A program made the position numbers and the translations under genes. From NCBI RefSeq assembly GCF_007830055.1, contig NZ_VLLE01000008.1:54513-118512 (forward strand): a stretch of DNA of 64,000 bases, written 5' to 3'. The notes under the pieces are model-generated. The model was not told the origin of the DNA, ran no database searches, and was given only the letters and a program-made list of their open reading frames with translations. Below, one piece after another: positions 1-9,000 of this stretch. Positions within the stretch are counted from its first letter, which is position 1. Each line of letters begins with the position of its first letter. The DNA comes from Lacibacter cauensis. Lineage in GTDB: Bacteria > Bacteroidota > Bacteroidia > Chitinophagales > Chitinophagaceae.

Positions 1-201
1 GTATCTGGCCTTCAAATCCTAATCACACAATCTGATTCAACCTTCCCTGTAAGATTTGCTTTATTATTGAGTCCTCTTAACAGGCAGAACCAGTAAATCT
101 ATCTATTTTATCCATTTTATCCAAAACATCCCAACCATTGTAATCATAATTAACCGGTTTGTACGTTGAAGAATCCGTATAAACAAAAAACTACCAGGCA
201 A
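1..201. other. Gene-free left edge
   Basis: No convincing coding sequence is visible on either strand. An open frame crossing this part into the next gene is antisense to the caspase-like gene and has no protein-like composition. The stretch leads into the terminator of the minus-strand pair. Confidence 0.4.
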
Positions 202-226
202 CAAAAAACCCCGAATAAATTCGGGG
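202..226 (-). terminator. Rho-independent terminator of the caspase-like gene pair
   Basis: A 7-bp stem (CCCCGAA at 209-215 with TTCGGGG at 220-226) closes a TAAA loop. On the minus strand it is followed by TTTTTTGTT. It lies 40 bp past the stop of the minus-strand gene ending at 266, which fits termination of that pair. Confidence 0.7.
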
Positions 227-265
227 CTCACAAACTAATAACTCCTTCCTTAATTACTGCTACTC

Positions 266-694
266 TTACACCTGAACCCAATCACCTTCAAACGTGTCTG
301 CATCAACTCCGGTTTCCGAAGCCCAAACGGTTGCCTCGGGAAAGGCGGTCTTTACCGAATTTGCAAAGTTTCCATAGGCAAACAAGGATCCCTCGGCTGC
401 CGTGTCACACGAAACAACATAAATTGATGAAGGGTTTGCGGGGCTACTGTGTAAACGCGCAGCATATAACAAATATGTTTTTTGCCCGCTTACCCCGTTG
501 GGCGAACCATGTCCGAGTATCACAGCAATATTTTTCGTTGGATTACCATCACCAAAAACCTGGCTACTGTTTCCGGTAACAAGCACATAGTTACCATTTG
601 TTGGTGGCAATACTACCTGGGTATCGTTTTGTAAAGCTGCGTATGCAGTTTCAACAACAGGGTCAGCAAGTTCAATACAATAGATCGTATACAT
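266..694 (-). CDS. Small caspase-like (clan CD) cysteine-peptidase-like protein
   Basis: A 142-residue protein with no signal peptide or membrane segment. A hydrophobic strand runs into LGHGS (His62-Gly63) and a second hydrophobic strand into VVSCD (Cys96). This is the strand-HG / strand-[AS]C arrangement of clan CD peptidases (caspases, CHAT, C80 toxin self-processing domains); the short spacing best recalls C80-type domains. The residue layout is seen; peptidase activity is inferred. The gene starts 26 bp after the stop of the upstream minus-strand gene, so the two are probably co-transcribed and end at the terminator at 202-226. It may process its partner, or it may be a stand-alone domain of unknown role. 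Confidence 0.55.
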   Translation of the reverse strand: MYTIYCIELADPVVETAYAALQNDTQVVLPPTNGNYVLVTGNSSQVFGDGNPTKNIAVILGHGSPNGVSGQKTYLLYAARLHSSPANPSSIYVVSCDTAAEGSLFAYGNFANSVKTAFPEATVWASETGVDADTFEGDWVQV

Positions 695-720
695 ACATGA
701 TGATTTTAGGAATGAATAAA

Positions 721-1488
721 TTATTGTTCCTGTTTGGGTGCTTCAGCTGCAGCAACGGCATCCTGCTTTTTGAAGGTTGCCGCACTGTGCATACGCTGTG
801 CCCATGTAGGATGCTCATCAAGAAGCTTCTGCTGCATAATATCGGTATCCATACTCTGTAATATTTTATACAGCTCTGTAAGTTTTTCTACAAGTATCTT
901 CAGGTTGTCTATTAACTTAAGCGCTTCGTCGAAATTGCCTCCGGAAATACGGGAGATAAAGTAAATAAGCTCATCTGGCGAAAGTTTTTTATGGTCAATT
1001 ATTGACTTTGTAAAAATGTAGCAGAAAGCATTTTCAACTGTATCAATGATATCAGTTGAGGTAAAGTTATATCTCCAGACCCGCACATCTACCCTTATCA
1101 AATTAAGCTTGTCGGGAATAATAAAAAACATCGACTGTTCCACTTCGCCGGCAATCCGGTTACCGAGCACGGTGTTGAGTCCTATTTCTACAAGACCAAG
1201 TATTCCGCTCTTAACCCCTTCTTCAGTTCCCTGAAAAAATTTATCCAGCACTTCTCTAATAGCGCCGGCGGGTGTTTGCGAAATATTGACGCTGTAAATT
1301 TTGTATTGCTCAAAGGCACGGTTCCCGATAATCTGAACATTTTCCTGTGCCGCAGGATTCCTGAACATCTCTTGTAGTTCGAGTTCAAATTCTCCAAGCT
1401 TTCCCCTGGCAGTGGCCAGTAAAAGCTGAAGCCGCTCCTGCACTTTTTCGTCGGAAGCATTTACAATTTTGTCTATTAAACTTGCCAT
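721..1488 (-). CDS. Unrecognised protein paired with the caspase-like gene
   Basis: A 255-residue protein from the start MASLIDKIV; an in-frame start 15 codons upstream is less likely because the extension reads like leader sequence. There is no signal peptide. Residues about 85-130 form a Gly/Ala-rich amphipathic stretch, followed by beta-rich sequence (about 135-160) and two long helices, with a charged Ala/Glu/Gln-rich C-terminal tail. The alternation of helices and strands faintly recalls membrane-active Cyt/Evf-type folds, but no motif proves it. It is the first gene of a two-gene unit with the downstream clan-CD peptidase-like gene and could be its substrate or effector; this is inference only. 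Confidence 0.5.
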   Translation of the reverse strand: MASLIDKIVNASDEKVQERLQLLLATARGKLGEFELELQEMFRNPAAQENVQIIGNRAFEQYKIYSVNISQTPAGAIREVLDKFFQGTEEGVKSGILGLVEIGLNTVLGNRIAGEVEQSMFFIIPDKLNLIRVDVRVWRYNFTSTDIIDTVENAFCYIFTKSIIDHKKLSPDELIYFISRISGGNFDEALKLIDNLKILVEKLTELYKILQSMDTDIMQQKLLDEHPTWAQRMHSAATFKKQDAVAAAEAPKQEQ

Positions 1489-1805
1489 AATTAAATTTTT
1501 AAGTGTAAAAAAGATACCACATGAAGCAGGCATGCATGTTTACTTGCTTAATAGCAAAAGCATGCAGAGCTACCAGATTATGGTTAGCGGTGTGTAAATA
1601 GCTTTCTTAAGGTGAAAGGGTAGAATGATAAACAGGCCTGCTGAAATACATATTAAATATCTTTTAAGAATGTTCTTTTTCTTAGGGTGAAAACACCCTT
1701 TTCCTAATTCCATTCTATTGCGTACTTACTTCTTTCTCTGAAAAAGAAAATAGTAAATTTAAAACAGGCAGCAGCTACCATTACCTAACCAAACTGCAGG
1801 CATAT
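1489..1805. other. Divergent intergenic region
   Basis: This A/T-rich region separates the minus-strand pair from the plus-strand lipoprotein gene and must hold both promoters. No clear coding sequence, repeat or classical promoter match stands out. Confidence 0.35.
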
Positions 1806-2192
1806 ATGAAACACTGTTTTTTTCCGCTTCTACTTATAGTTACACTAATCAGTTGTAAACAATTAACACCCGGTTTGCATGATGGGAAGTATATTTTTAC
1901 AGATAGTGCCCATACCCCACTATTGGAGGAGTCAATTATTATTCATGGTCACTCAGCAAGCTTACATTTCCGTGCCCTGTTTAATAAATCCAAACTTAGT
2001 AAAACAAAATACCTCTGCTTCCAGGATTCAAGTAAAATAGTGCTGTACATGGGTAGGCGGCAACGGCCACTCAGCATACAGGTCAATCAACAAGGCAACC
2101 TTCTGTTAGATGGCCATGTGTTTACCAAACAACAGGTGCCGGTTATCAGCAATACCCCTGTTTCTGCATTTTTTCTGCAAGACAGAAAATAA
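1806..2192 (+). CDS. Small lipoprotein of unknown function
   Basis: A 128-residue protein with a type II signal peptide: a positively charged start, a hydrophobic run and the lipobox LISC with Cys17. The mature part is beta-rich (repeated HGH/strand patterns) and should be anchored to a membrane facing the periplasm or surface. No family is recognised. It stands alone, more than 300 bp from its neighbours on both sides. The protein-like composition and lipobox make it a likely real gene. Confidence 0.6.
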   Translation: MKHCFFPLLLIVTLISCKQLTPGLHDGKYIFTDSAHTPLLEESIIIHGHSASLHFRALFNKSKLSKTKYLCFQDSSKIVLYMGRRQRPLSIQVNQQGNLLLDGHVFTKQQVPVISNTPVSAFFLQDRK

Positions 2193-2656
2193 AAAAGGGT
2201 GCGGTTTTATCAGCAACATTTAACACAAGAGCCTGAGGTGTTTTTGCTAAAGCTTTTCAGCTTATCGGTATCTCAGCCGCTTCATTTTATATGTTTTAGA
2301 ATTGTATTGTATTCAAAACCTTTGAGACCAAACCATAAAAACGGCACTACTAATGAAAGTGGGAATTAAACCCATTCCAAAAAAATTACAAACCAGAACG
2401 TTAACAAACAGCATCAACAGAACTATAGCTCTGGCAACGACTTGAATTGTACTTGCACTTGTTAGAGAGAAAAACAAAACTCACGCTGCGGGGCTTTGGA
2501 AGAATGAAGGAATAGTTTACTAGAGCCGGAATCTTATTACTTGTATCGAAGCTGCGAGAATCCGCGACACTTAAATATCAACTCAGAAAAATAGACTTTT
2601 TTGAAGCTGCTGTTTGTGTGTACATATACTCACAACCAGCACCTTGGATCGTATAG
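2193..2656. other. Gene-free stretch upstream of the AbiE locus
   Basis: No coding sequence can be supported on either strand and no strong hairpin or repeat is visible. The start of the AbiE operator region follows directly. Confidence 0.4.
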
Positions 2657-2657
2657 A

Positions 2658-2685
2658 TGTTACACTTTTTTCCAAAAATGTAACA
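2658..2685 (+). promoter_or_regulatory. Distal operator of the AbiE pair
   Basis: Inverted repeat with arms TGTTACA (2658-2664) and TGTAACA (2679-2685) and a 14-bp A/T-rich spacer. Its arms and spacer length are identical to the repeat at 2701-2728, starting 43 bp away. AbiEi-type antitoxins are known to bind two inverted repeats in their own promoter, so this is probably the outer autoregulation site. Confidence 0.7.
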
Positions 2686-2700
2686 AAAAACAATTTAAAA

Positions 2701-2728
2701 TGTTACAAATATTTATAAATTTGTAACA
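2701..2728 (+). promoter_or_regulatory. Proximal operator overlapping promoter and start of the AbiE pair
   Basis: Inverted repeat TGTTACA (2701-2707) / TGTAACA (2722-2728) with a 14-bp spacer, ending one base before the ATG at 2730. It covers TAAATTTG (2716-2723), a match to the Bacteroidetes -7 element TAnnTTTG. The start codon is so close that the transcript may be leaderless. Antitoxin bound here would block transcription. Confidence 0.7.
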
Positions 2729-2729
2729 A

Positions 2730-3362
2730 ATGAGCAATACACACACATCCATAAACAACTATTTATCAAAGGTTAAGAAGGGCTCCATCCTCTTCCCGAC
2801 TGATTTCCGGGGTCTGGGAACAGAGGGAGCCATAAAAATGGCCTTATCCCGTTTAGTTAAGGAAGGGAAACTTAAGAGGGTCGCCCACGGCATATACTAT
2901 GTTCCTAAAACCGACCCATTATTAGGCGAATTACATCCGGGAGCAGAAAAAATAGCTGAAGCCATTGCCCAAAAGGAAAAAATATTAATAAAACCTTCGG
3001 GAGCTTCCGCACTGAATAAACTGGGGCTAAGCACACAAGTGCCAATGAGGTTAGTATATATCACTAATGGTTCACCCAGGAAATTAAAAATCGGAAAAAT
3101 GACCGTTGTATTTAAAGCCACCACCAGTAAAAAACTGGCTATGGAGGGCCGGATAAGCGGATTGGTATTACAGGCACTTGAAGAACTTGATTTAGAAAAT
3201 GTACAACCGCAAACTGTCGCAAAAATTAAGAGCCTGTTGATGAAAGAAAATCCCAGTAAGTTAAAACACGATCTTGCATTGGCGCCTGCTCGGTTGAACG
3301 ATTATATTGTGAAACTATTAAACGAGAAAGACTATGACAGGATGGTTGAAGCTAACAGATGA
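2730..3362 (+). CDS. abiEi: AbiEi-type antitoxin (DUF6088 family)
   Basis: A 210-residue protein with an N-terminal winged-helix domain (residues about 1-65; the 'VKEGKLKRVAHGIYYVP' wing is typical) and a C-terminal AbiEi antitoxin domain with the 'PSGASALNKLGLSTQVP' and 'ITNGSPRKLKIG' patterns. In this family the protein represses its own operon and neutralises the nucleotidyltransferase toxin. The toxin gene overlaps its 3' end by 29 bp, the usual tight coupling. Two inverted repeats just upstream are the likely operators. The family call is confident; phage-abortive function is by analogy. Confidence 0.85.
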   Translation: MSNTHTSINNYLSKVKKGSILFPTDFRGLGTEGAIKMALSRLVKEGKLKRVAHGIYYVPKTDPLLGELHPGAEKIAEAIAQKEKILIKPSGASALNKLGLSTQVPMRLVYITNGSPRKLKIGKMTVVFKATTSKKLAMEGRISGLVLQALEELDLENVQPQTVAKIKSLLMKENPSKLKHDLALAPARLNDYIVKLLNEKDYDRMVEANR

Positions 3363-4566
3363 TCAACGAAGGGAAACATTGGATCAGGTACAGCGAGTGA
3401 CCGGTATAAATGTTAAGGCAATTGAAAAAGACTGGTGGGTAACATTGGTATTAAAAGCTCTTTTTCAAACAGCAATGGCCGGGCATTTTATGTTCAAAGG
3501 AGGTACCTCATTAAGCAAAGGCTGGAAATTAATACCACGTTTTTCCGAAGATATTGATATTGCGCTTCATCCAAATGCTTTTGGCAGAGACTATGTAAAC
3601 AATCCCACCCATTCTTACGTAAAGCAATTGAAGCGGGAAGGCTGTGCATATACCAGCACAGCTATTAAAGACGCATTACAACAATCCTTCCTTTCTTTAG
3701 GAGTACCTGCTGGTATTTTAGAAATAATAGTTGAAGAAGTAAAGCAGAATATACCAGATAAAGACCCGCAAACGCTTTATGTTCATTATCCGTCACTCTA
3801 CCAACCCAACCCCTACCTGGCTGATGCAGTAAAAATTGAATTCAGTGTACGGTCGCTTGCCGAACCATTTGAAATAATTCAGATACAATCTCTGCTCAAT
3901 GAATATTTTCCAAATCGAGCGTATGCAGAAACTCCTTTTTTGGTGAGAACTGTTGTACCACGGAAAACGTTCATTGAGAAAGTGCTTTTACTGCATGAAA
4001 AATTTGCAAATCCTGCATTGTCAAAACTCCAGGGAGATCGTATGTCAAGGCATTTGTACGACCTGATTGTAATGATGAAAACAGCAGTATTGCAGGATGC
4101 ATTAAACGACAGGGAACTTTTCAAAAATCTGTTACAACACCGGGCTGGTTATATACGAGTAATTGATTATAAAGGACTGACTGTTGAAGGTTTAACATTC
4201 ATACCTTCTCCAGATTTAATAGAATTATACAGACGGGACTATGAATTTATGCAGGCCAATATGATCTATAGTGAGTCTCCTGACTTTTCTGACCTCATAA
4301 AAGAATTAAAATGGCTCAATGGTAAATTCAGGGTAGCTAATGAACATTTAAGCCTGGAACAGTTAGCTGAGCAGGGTTCACATCAACTAAAGGACGGCTG
4401 GGAGCATCATCCCAATGATACCGTTTTACAAACCAGAATAGTAAAAGTGGTAGATCCATATTTACCTTCCAGTCCTGCAAATAAAGCAGTTAATTACATT
4501 GTAAGCTTTGTAAAAACAAACGGACAATTGGTATTTGAAGATATAGTTATTGAAAACAAAACTTAA
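3334..4566 (+). CDS. abiEii: AbiEii-type nucleotidyltransferase toxin
   Basis: A 410-residue protein carrying the nucleotidyltransferase signature: GGTSLSKG (residues 56-63) followed by SEDIDIAL (71-78) with the metal-binding Asp73 and Asp75. A later RHLYDL segment near residue 236 matches the conserved R/K-x-x-D motif. The family transfers nucleotides to RNA (tRNA acceptor ends in characterised members) and causes growth arrest. Its start lies inside the antitoxin gene, so translation is probably coupled. The C-terminal ~90 residues extend beyond the core domain and are not assigned. Confidence 0.85.
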   Translation: MTGWLKLTDDQRRETLDQVQRVTGINVKAIEKDWWVTLVLKALFQTAMAGHFMFKGGTSLSKGWKLIPRFSEDIDIALHPNAFGRDYVNNPTHSYVKQLKREGCAYTSTAIKDALQQSFLSLGVPAGILEIIVEEVKQNIPDKDPQTLYVHYPSLYQPNPYLADAVKIEFSVRSLAEPFEIIQIQSLLNEYFPNRAYAETPFLVRTVVPRKTFIEKVLLLHEKFANPALSKLQGDRMSRHLYDLIVMMKTAVLQDALNDRELFKNLLQHRAGYIRVIDYKGLTVEGLTFIPSPDLIELYRRDYEFMQANMIYSESPDFSDLIKELKWLNGKFRVANEHLSLEQLAEQGSHQLKDGWEHHPNDTVLQTRIVKVVDPYLPSSPANKAVNYIVSFVKTNGQLVFEDIVIENKT

Positions 4567-4920
4567 TAACAAGAAGAGAAAGGCAAAATGGTGGTAACCC
4601 GGTAGCCAAATTTATTTTTTTCACACAGTCCCAAGAACATTACGACCTCCTAAGGAGGTAGCGTTGCAGGTTACATTATCTACAAGACTTGAAAAGGATG
4701 ATCTTTAAATGTCGCATATTTTCAAAATTCTGAGACATTCTATAGGCGTTACAACGATACGAACGGATAAATGAATGTAATGAGATTATATCTTTAAACA
4801 GATACTGCACCTTCTTTGGCACAAATCAAAAGCGTATATTATCGTATCAAATCGAATATACTTTGTTGCCCCTTTTTATATTCCTTTTTCAATTTGTAAT
4901 TTTCTGAAAATTGCTAATCT
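4567..4920. other. Gene-free stretch with a short perfect palindrome
   Basis: The 15-bp palindrome ACCTCCTAAGGAGGT sits at 4645-4659 and contains a full Shine-Dalgarno-like AAGGAGGT, unusual for this phylum. No T-tract follows it, so it is not an obvious terminator. The rest is A/T-rich and presumably holds the promoter of the next gene. Confidence 0.4.
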
Positions 4921-5175
4921 ATGACTCCTGCTAAATTTCATAAACTCGAATATGAAGAGCAAATGCTCGAAATCTTCAACAATGCTGTAGAGCTTGCAGT
5001 AAGGGAAGATAAAGAACACCGGTATCACTTATACAAACTGCACGATTTTTATGTTGATGAAATTATTCATAAGGAAGAATATGCAAGGCTGGCTATAAAA
5101 ACATTTACTTCCGTGGAATCTGTCATGTTGCGGCCTTACCTTAATCAGATTGATATTACTAAATTAAACAGTTAA
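4921..5175 (+). CDS. Small unknown protein, first gene of a candidate three-gene cassette
   Basis: An 84-residue, charged, helical protein without signal peptide or membrane segment. No family is recognised. It has protein-like composition and precedes two larger co-directional unknown genes, the next starting 106 bp downstream. It may be a small regulatory or accessory subunit of that cluster, or an independent gene. Confidence 0.5.
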   Translation: MTPAKFHKLEYEEQMLEIFNNAVELAVREDKEHRYHLYKLHDFYVDEIIHKEEYARLAIKTFTSVESVMLRPYLNQIDITKLNS

Positions 5176-5281
5176 TTTTCTCTTCTTTTTAAAACCGCAA
5201 AGAAGATGGAATAAAAAATCTGTTGCAGAATCTAAATAGCCAAAAGCAAATGTTCTAAATATCAAATATTCCCCAAAACGC

Positions 5282-5980
5282 ATGAATACTAATTTATCAG
5301 ATTCAATAAACGAGCTTAAAACTTTTTTACTCCAAATAACAGAGAAACAAATAAAGAGAAATAAGGAAATAGCGGCCAATGAAGCAGATTTATCTTGGGA
5401 AGCTGCAAGATTTTTTGCTGAAATTATTGATAAGTCGACAGCTCCTGTTAATTTAAAAACCTATGATCAATTTGCAACGATAAAGAAAGATTTTGAAGCA
5501 ATCAATAACCTTAACATTAATGAGTCGGAACTATTCAATAAGTTTTGGCTTAGAAATGTTTTAGGCTACGTGAAAATATCGGAGGGTATTCGCTCTCTCC
5601 TTTTCAATTTCAATAATATTAAAGCCTATAAAAACGAGCTAGATTTTTGGCTTCAATTTCAAAAGAAAAAAAAAGGGGACAGAAGAAAACAGGAAAAGAA
5701 TATCATAGACCAAGCGGCTCGAAAATTTGAGTCGGAAAGGAAAATAAAATTAAACCCTGAAGGAATTTATTTAAACCGATGGACTAAAATTGAAGACGAT
5801 ATAATTGAATACTCCGATTTCGAAATTTACTTTAAACAGTATATAGATAACTGGAACGATTTCCTTTTTCTTTCTGAATTTGACACCCACACAACGGAAG
5901 AAAATTTACTCAAAATACAAAAGGAAGAAGTGCGGAAATCTCATACATCATTTCGTAATTTTTACAGGCTAACCCCTTAG
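5282..5980 (+). CDS. Unknown helical protein, second gene of the candidate cassette
   Basis: A 232-residue cytosolic-type protein, mostly helical and rich in Lys, Glu, Phe and Trp, with a basic stretch at about residues 128-150. No motif for enzymatic activity is visible. It lies 36 bp upstream of the 1096-residue gene on the same strand, so the two are very likely co-transcribed. A role as partner or regulator of the large protein is inferred from this spacing. Confidence 0.55.
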   Translation: MNTNLSDSINELKTFLLQITEKQIKRNKEIAANEADLSWEAARFFAEIIDKSTAPVNLKTYDQFATIKKDFEAINNLNINESELFNKFWLRNVLGYVKISEGIRSLLFNFNNIKAYKNELDFWLQFQKKKKGDRRKQEKNIIDQAARKFESERKIKLNPEGIYLNRWTKIEDDIIEYSDFEIYFKQYIDNWNDFLFLSEFDTHTTEENLLKIQKEEVRKSHTSFRNFYRLTP

Positions 5981-6016
5981 ATAGATAGATTAAAAGAAGA
6001 GAATGTATTAAAAGAC

Positions 6017-9000
6017 ATGGGTAATTTTTGGGGTATTAATTTCAGGAATACCGAGCCGAACTATTGGGCGGCATTAATGGATAAAACAAGCGGACTACTT
6101 TGGGAAGTACTTCTCAGCAAAAATCATGGCGTTGATGACAAACAACTATTAAGTATCTGGCTCTCAAAAATACTGGTTTCACCTGGCTGGCCCCAACCTT
6201 TGTTATTTACCACCCGACAATCAACTATTCGATTTCTTAATGCGGCTTTTGAACTTGTTATTAATGAACCGGACATTGATGGTATTGAAAACGAGTTTGC
6301 TAAAGTTTGTATGGATGAATGGGCTGGCCATAGTACGTTGCAAAGTATTGAAACAACTATCAAATCCGGCGAATTTACACTCAATGGCAGCGATATCTTT
6401 GAGTTGCTGACAAGTTTTAATACGTGGGAAGAAAAAGCTAACAGAACTTATTTATATAACCAAGGGTCCCGGAAAACATTGGCCTTCCTTGTTTACACTC
6501 TTGTTAACTACGATAGTGAATCCAATAATGAAGTAACAACAGATTCAGCCATTAGAACTGTAACGCATTTTCATCGATTGATTTCATTGTTGCATGCAAG
6601 CAACTCAAAACCATATTTAGTTTGGGAAATTACCCGATTCATTATCCTTTACAGGCCAGAAGTAATACCATACTTAATTATTGAACCTGGATTAAAAACA
6701 CTTTCCTTTATTTTTCTAGACGATATTAATTTGTTCCGGGAACAGAAATCTGTTTTGAATTTAGAGCTTTGGAATAAATCGACATCACTGTTGCTACACA
6801 GTCTTTCCGTGGAAGAATCACAAGCTGCAGCAAAAATGATTTTTCAATTATACCGAAGCCTCAATAAGAATAAATATGAAATCCCTTACAATCGAAGCAA
6901 TAAGAAATTAGAAATTGAAACAAAAGAAAATCATGACAAAAAAGAGTCAGTTGTTCTTGGATTAATAGAAAATTACAAGCTCTATCCGAATCAACATATG
7001 CACACTCAGGATGAGTTTTTATTACCAACATTATATGAAGATCTTTCAGCTGCTATTATTAATTATTCATCCAAGCCACTCTATTTTAACGGCACTGTAC
7101 AATTTCCTATTATACAATGGGATGCAATGAGCTGGCTTCTTCGGGCATCAACTTATTGGAAGTACAATAGCCAGAAGTTTCTTATAAAAGATTCAGCTGA
7201 TCGGTTGACTAGCGAATTTTTAAACCGCTACTTAGAGAGTATAGAAGTAACCGAGATTAATAAGTTCAATCAATTCGAAGGAAAGGAGGAAATAGGAATA
7301 CCACTTTGGAGCGAAAAAATTGAACGACTTCAGTTTATAGATTGGATATATCCTATCTATTTAATCAATACTCAGGGAAACTTAAACATGTTCTTATCAC
7401 CACGAATTGCCATTGAAAGAACACCCGACAAATATCATAAAAAAAACAGCTTTAGTGCTGACAAACTAAGAACACATATTGGTGTTTTATTGCAAGTTCT
7501 TCGAAAACTACTTCTCCCTGTTATACCTTATAGTTTTCAAAAAGATCAATTAAAAAGCATTAAGAATAAAATAGAAAAGCAGCTAATTGATTTACTCAGA
7601 ATGCATATAAAGGATCTGCCGAAACAAGGCAGAATTGATTTATTTAGCTATAATAAAGAATGGCAATATCAAACAACCGACATTGAGGCCCTTTTTCCAC
7701 AAATTGCCAGAGCTATTAACTGGTTTTCTGAAAAGGATGCTGTTATTAATGTCATAAGCGAGTCCGGAGATATTAATAAACTGCTTACATTATTGGAACA
7801 TGTAAAATCTGAAGGTGTAAAACAAAACCTTCTGGATAAGATAAAAGAACTAGATGTCCAGTCCTTTCTTGAAACTTACAATTGGATTCCAGAAGTCCAG
7901 AATACAGTTTCAAATCTTAGCAAATATCCAGAATTAATTACACAAATTGAACAGGCAATTGTGTTCTGGAAACAACGTATAATGACATCAAGAGAAGACC
8001 CGACCTATAATTTGGTTCTTTATAAAGCAGAGCTACTTGTGGCATATTTTAAAAAATCGGAACAGCTTATCGATGCAGTAATAGAACCGAAAGTGAGTTT
8101 CCATGGACAAAAGGAATTACAGATTAAAGACTACAAGAAATTTTATAAAGGTCTGCTATATATTCTTTCCAAGCCTGCTGATTCTCACAGTATTTTCAAT
8201 TCTCTTTTAAATCAATACCCTAGCTATCCTTCTTTTGCGCTGAATAGAATGGTTGCCAAAATAAACCTTGCAATTTCTGCAAAAGACAACAATCTCTACC
8301 AAGAGGCATTGGAAGAATGGAAAGAAGCTGCAAAAGAATTTGAAACGGATGCAATGGGTTCGTTAAATCCAAAAATATCTGAAAGCATAATGACCATCTT
8401 GTGTAAAACCGGTGAACATGAAGCTTTGCATGAAACGTATAGAAATTTGGATCTGCCAGATCGAATGAGGCCAACAATTCTTGAAATACTTGTGGACAGT
8501 TTATTAACTCAAAACAAGGTATCCGAAGCGTTACAAATAATCAGTGCTGCGAAAACATATCATCAGTTTAGCGATATTCTGGATTTACAATTTGTAATTG
8601 ACCTGGAAAAGAGTATTACGACTATTGACAATGTTGAAGAACTGAAGCATTACTACAACAGGATTTTCATGAGCGAACCAGGAAAACTGATTAGAATATT
8701 TCCTGAAAATTTGAATGGCCGTGTAGATCTTAGCGAGTTTATGGTAAAAGAAATAATTTTGGCAGCCGACAAATTACTTGATAAGATAATGTCAATTTCA
8801 GAAATTGCCAGTGAAGATAAATACAACGATCTAATCGAGCTTGCATTAGATGCCAGGATTAATCCGTGGGGCTGGCAGGTAGGCCCACAGTCAAGAGCGG
8901 CATTTTCTGGTACTGGTGGAAAACAGCCTGGAGAAAGAGATCTTCCAATAATGAATCAGTTCAAACGCACATTTATGGTATGTGAAGCATTTATATATCG

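Noticed and set aside
266..694. Calling the small His/Cys protein a CHAT protease or metacaspase
   Set aside because: Too short for those families and no defining domain extension; only the clan-CD pattern is safe.
721..1488. Calling the partner a bacterial gasdermin
   Set aside because: No N-terminal Cys for lipidation or gasdermin-like strand pattern could be identified.
2897..3124. Antisense gene within the AbiEi gene
   Set aside because: Shadow of the antitoxin reading frame; no start signal or conservation cue.
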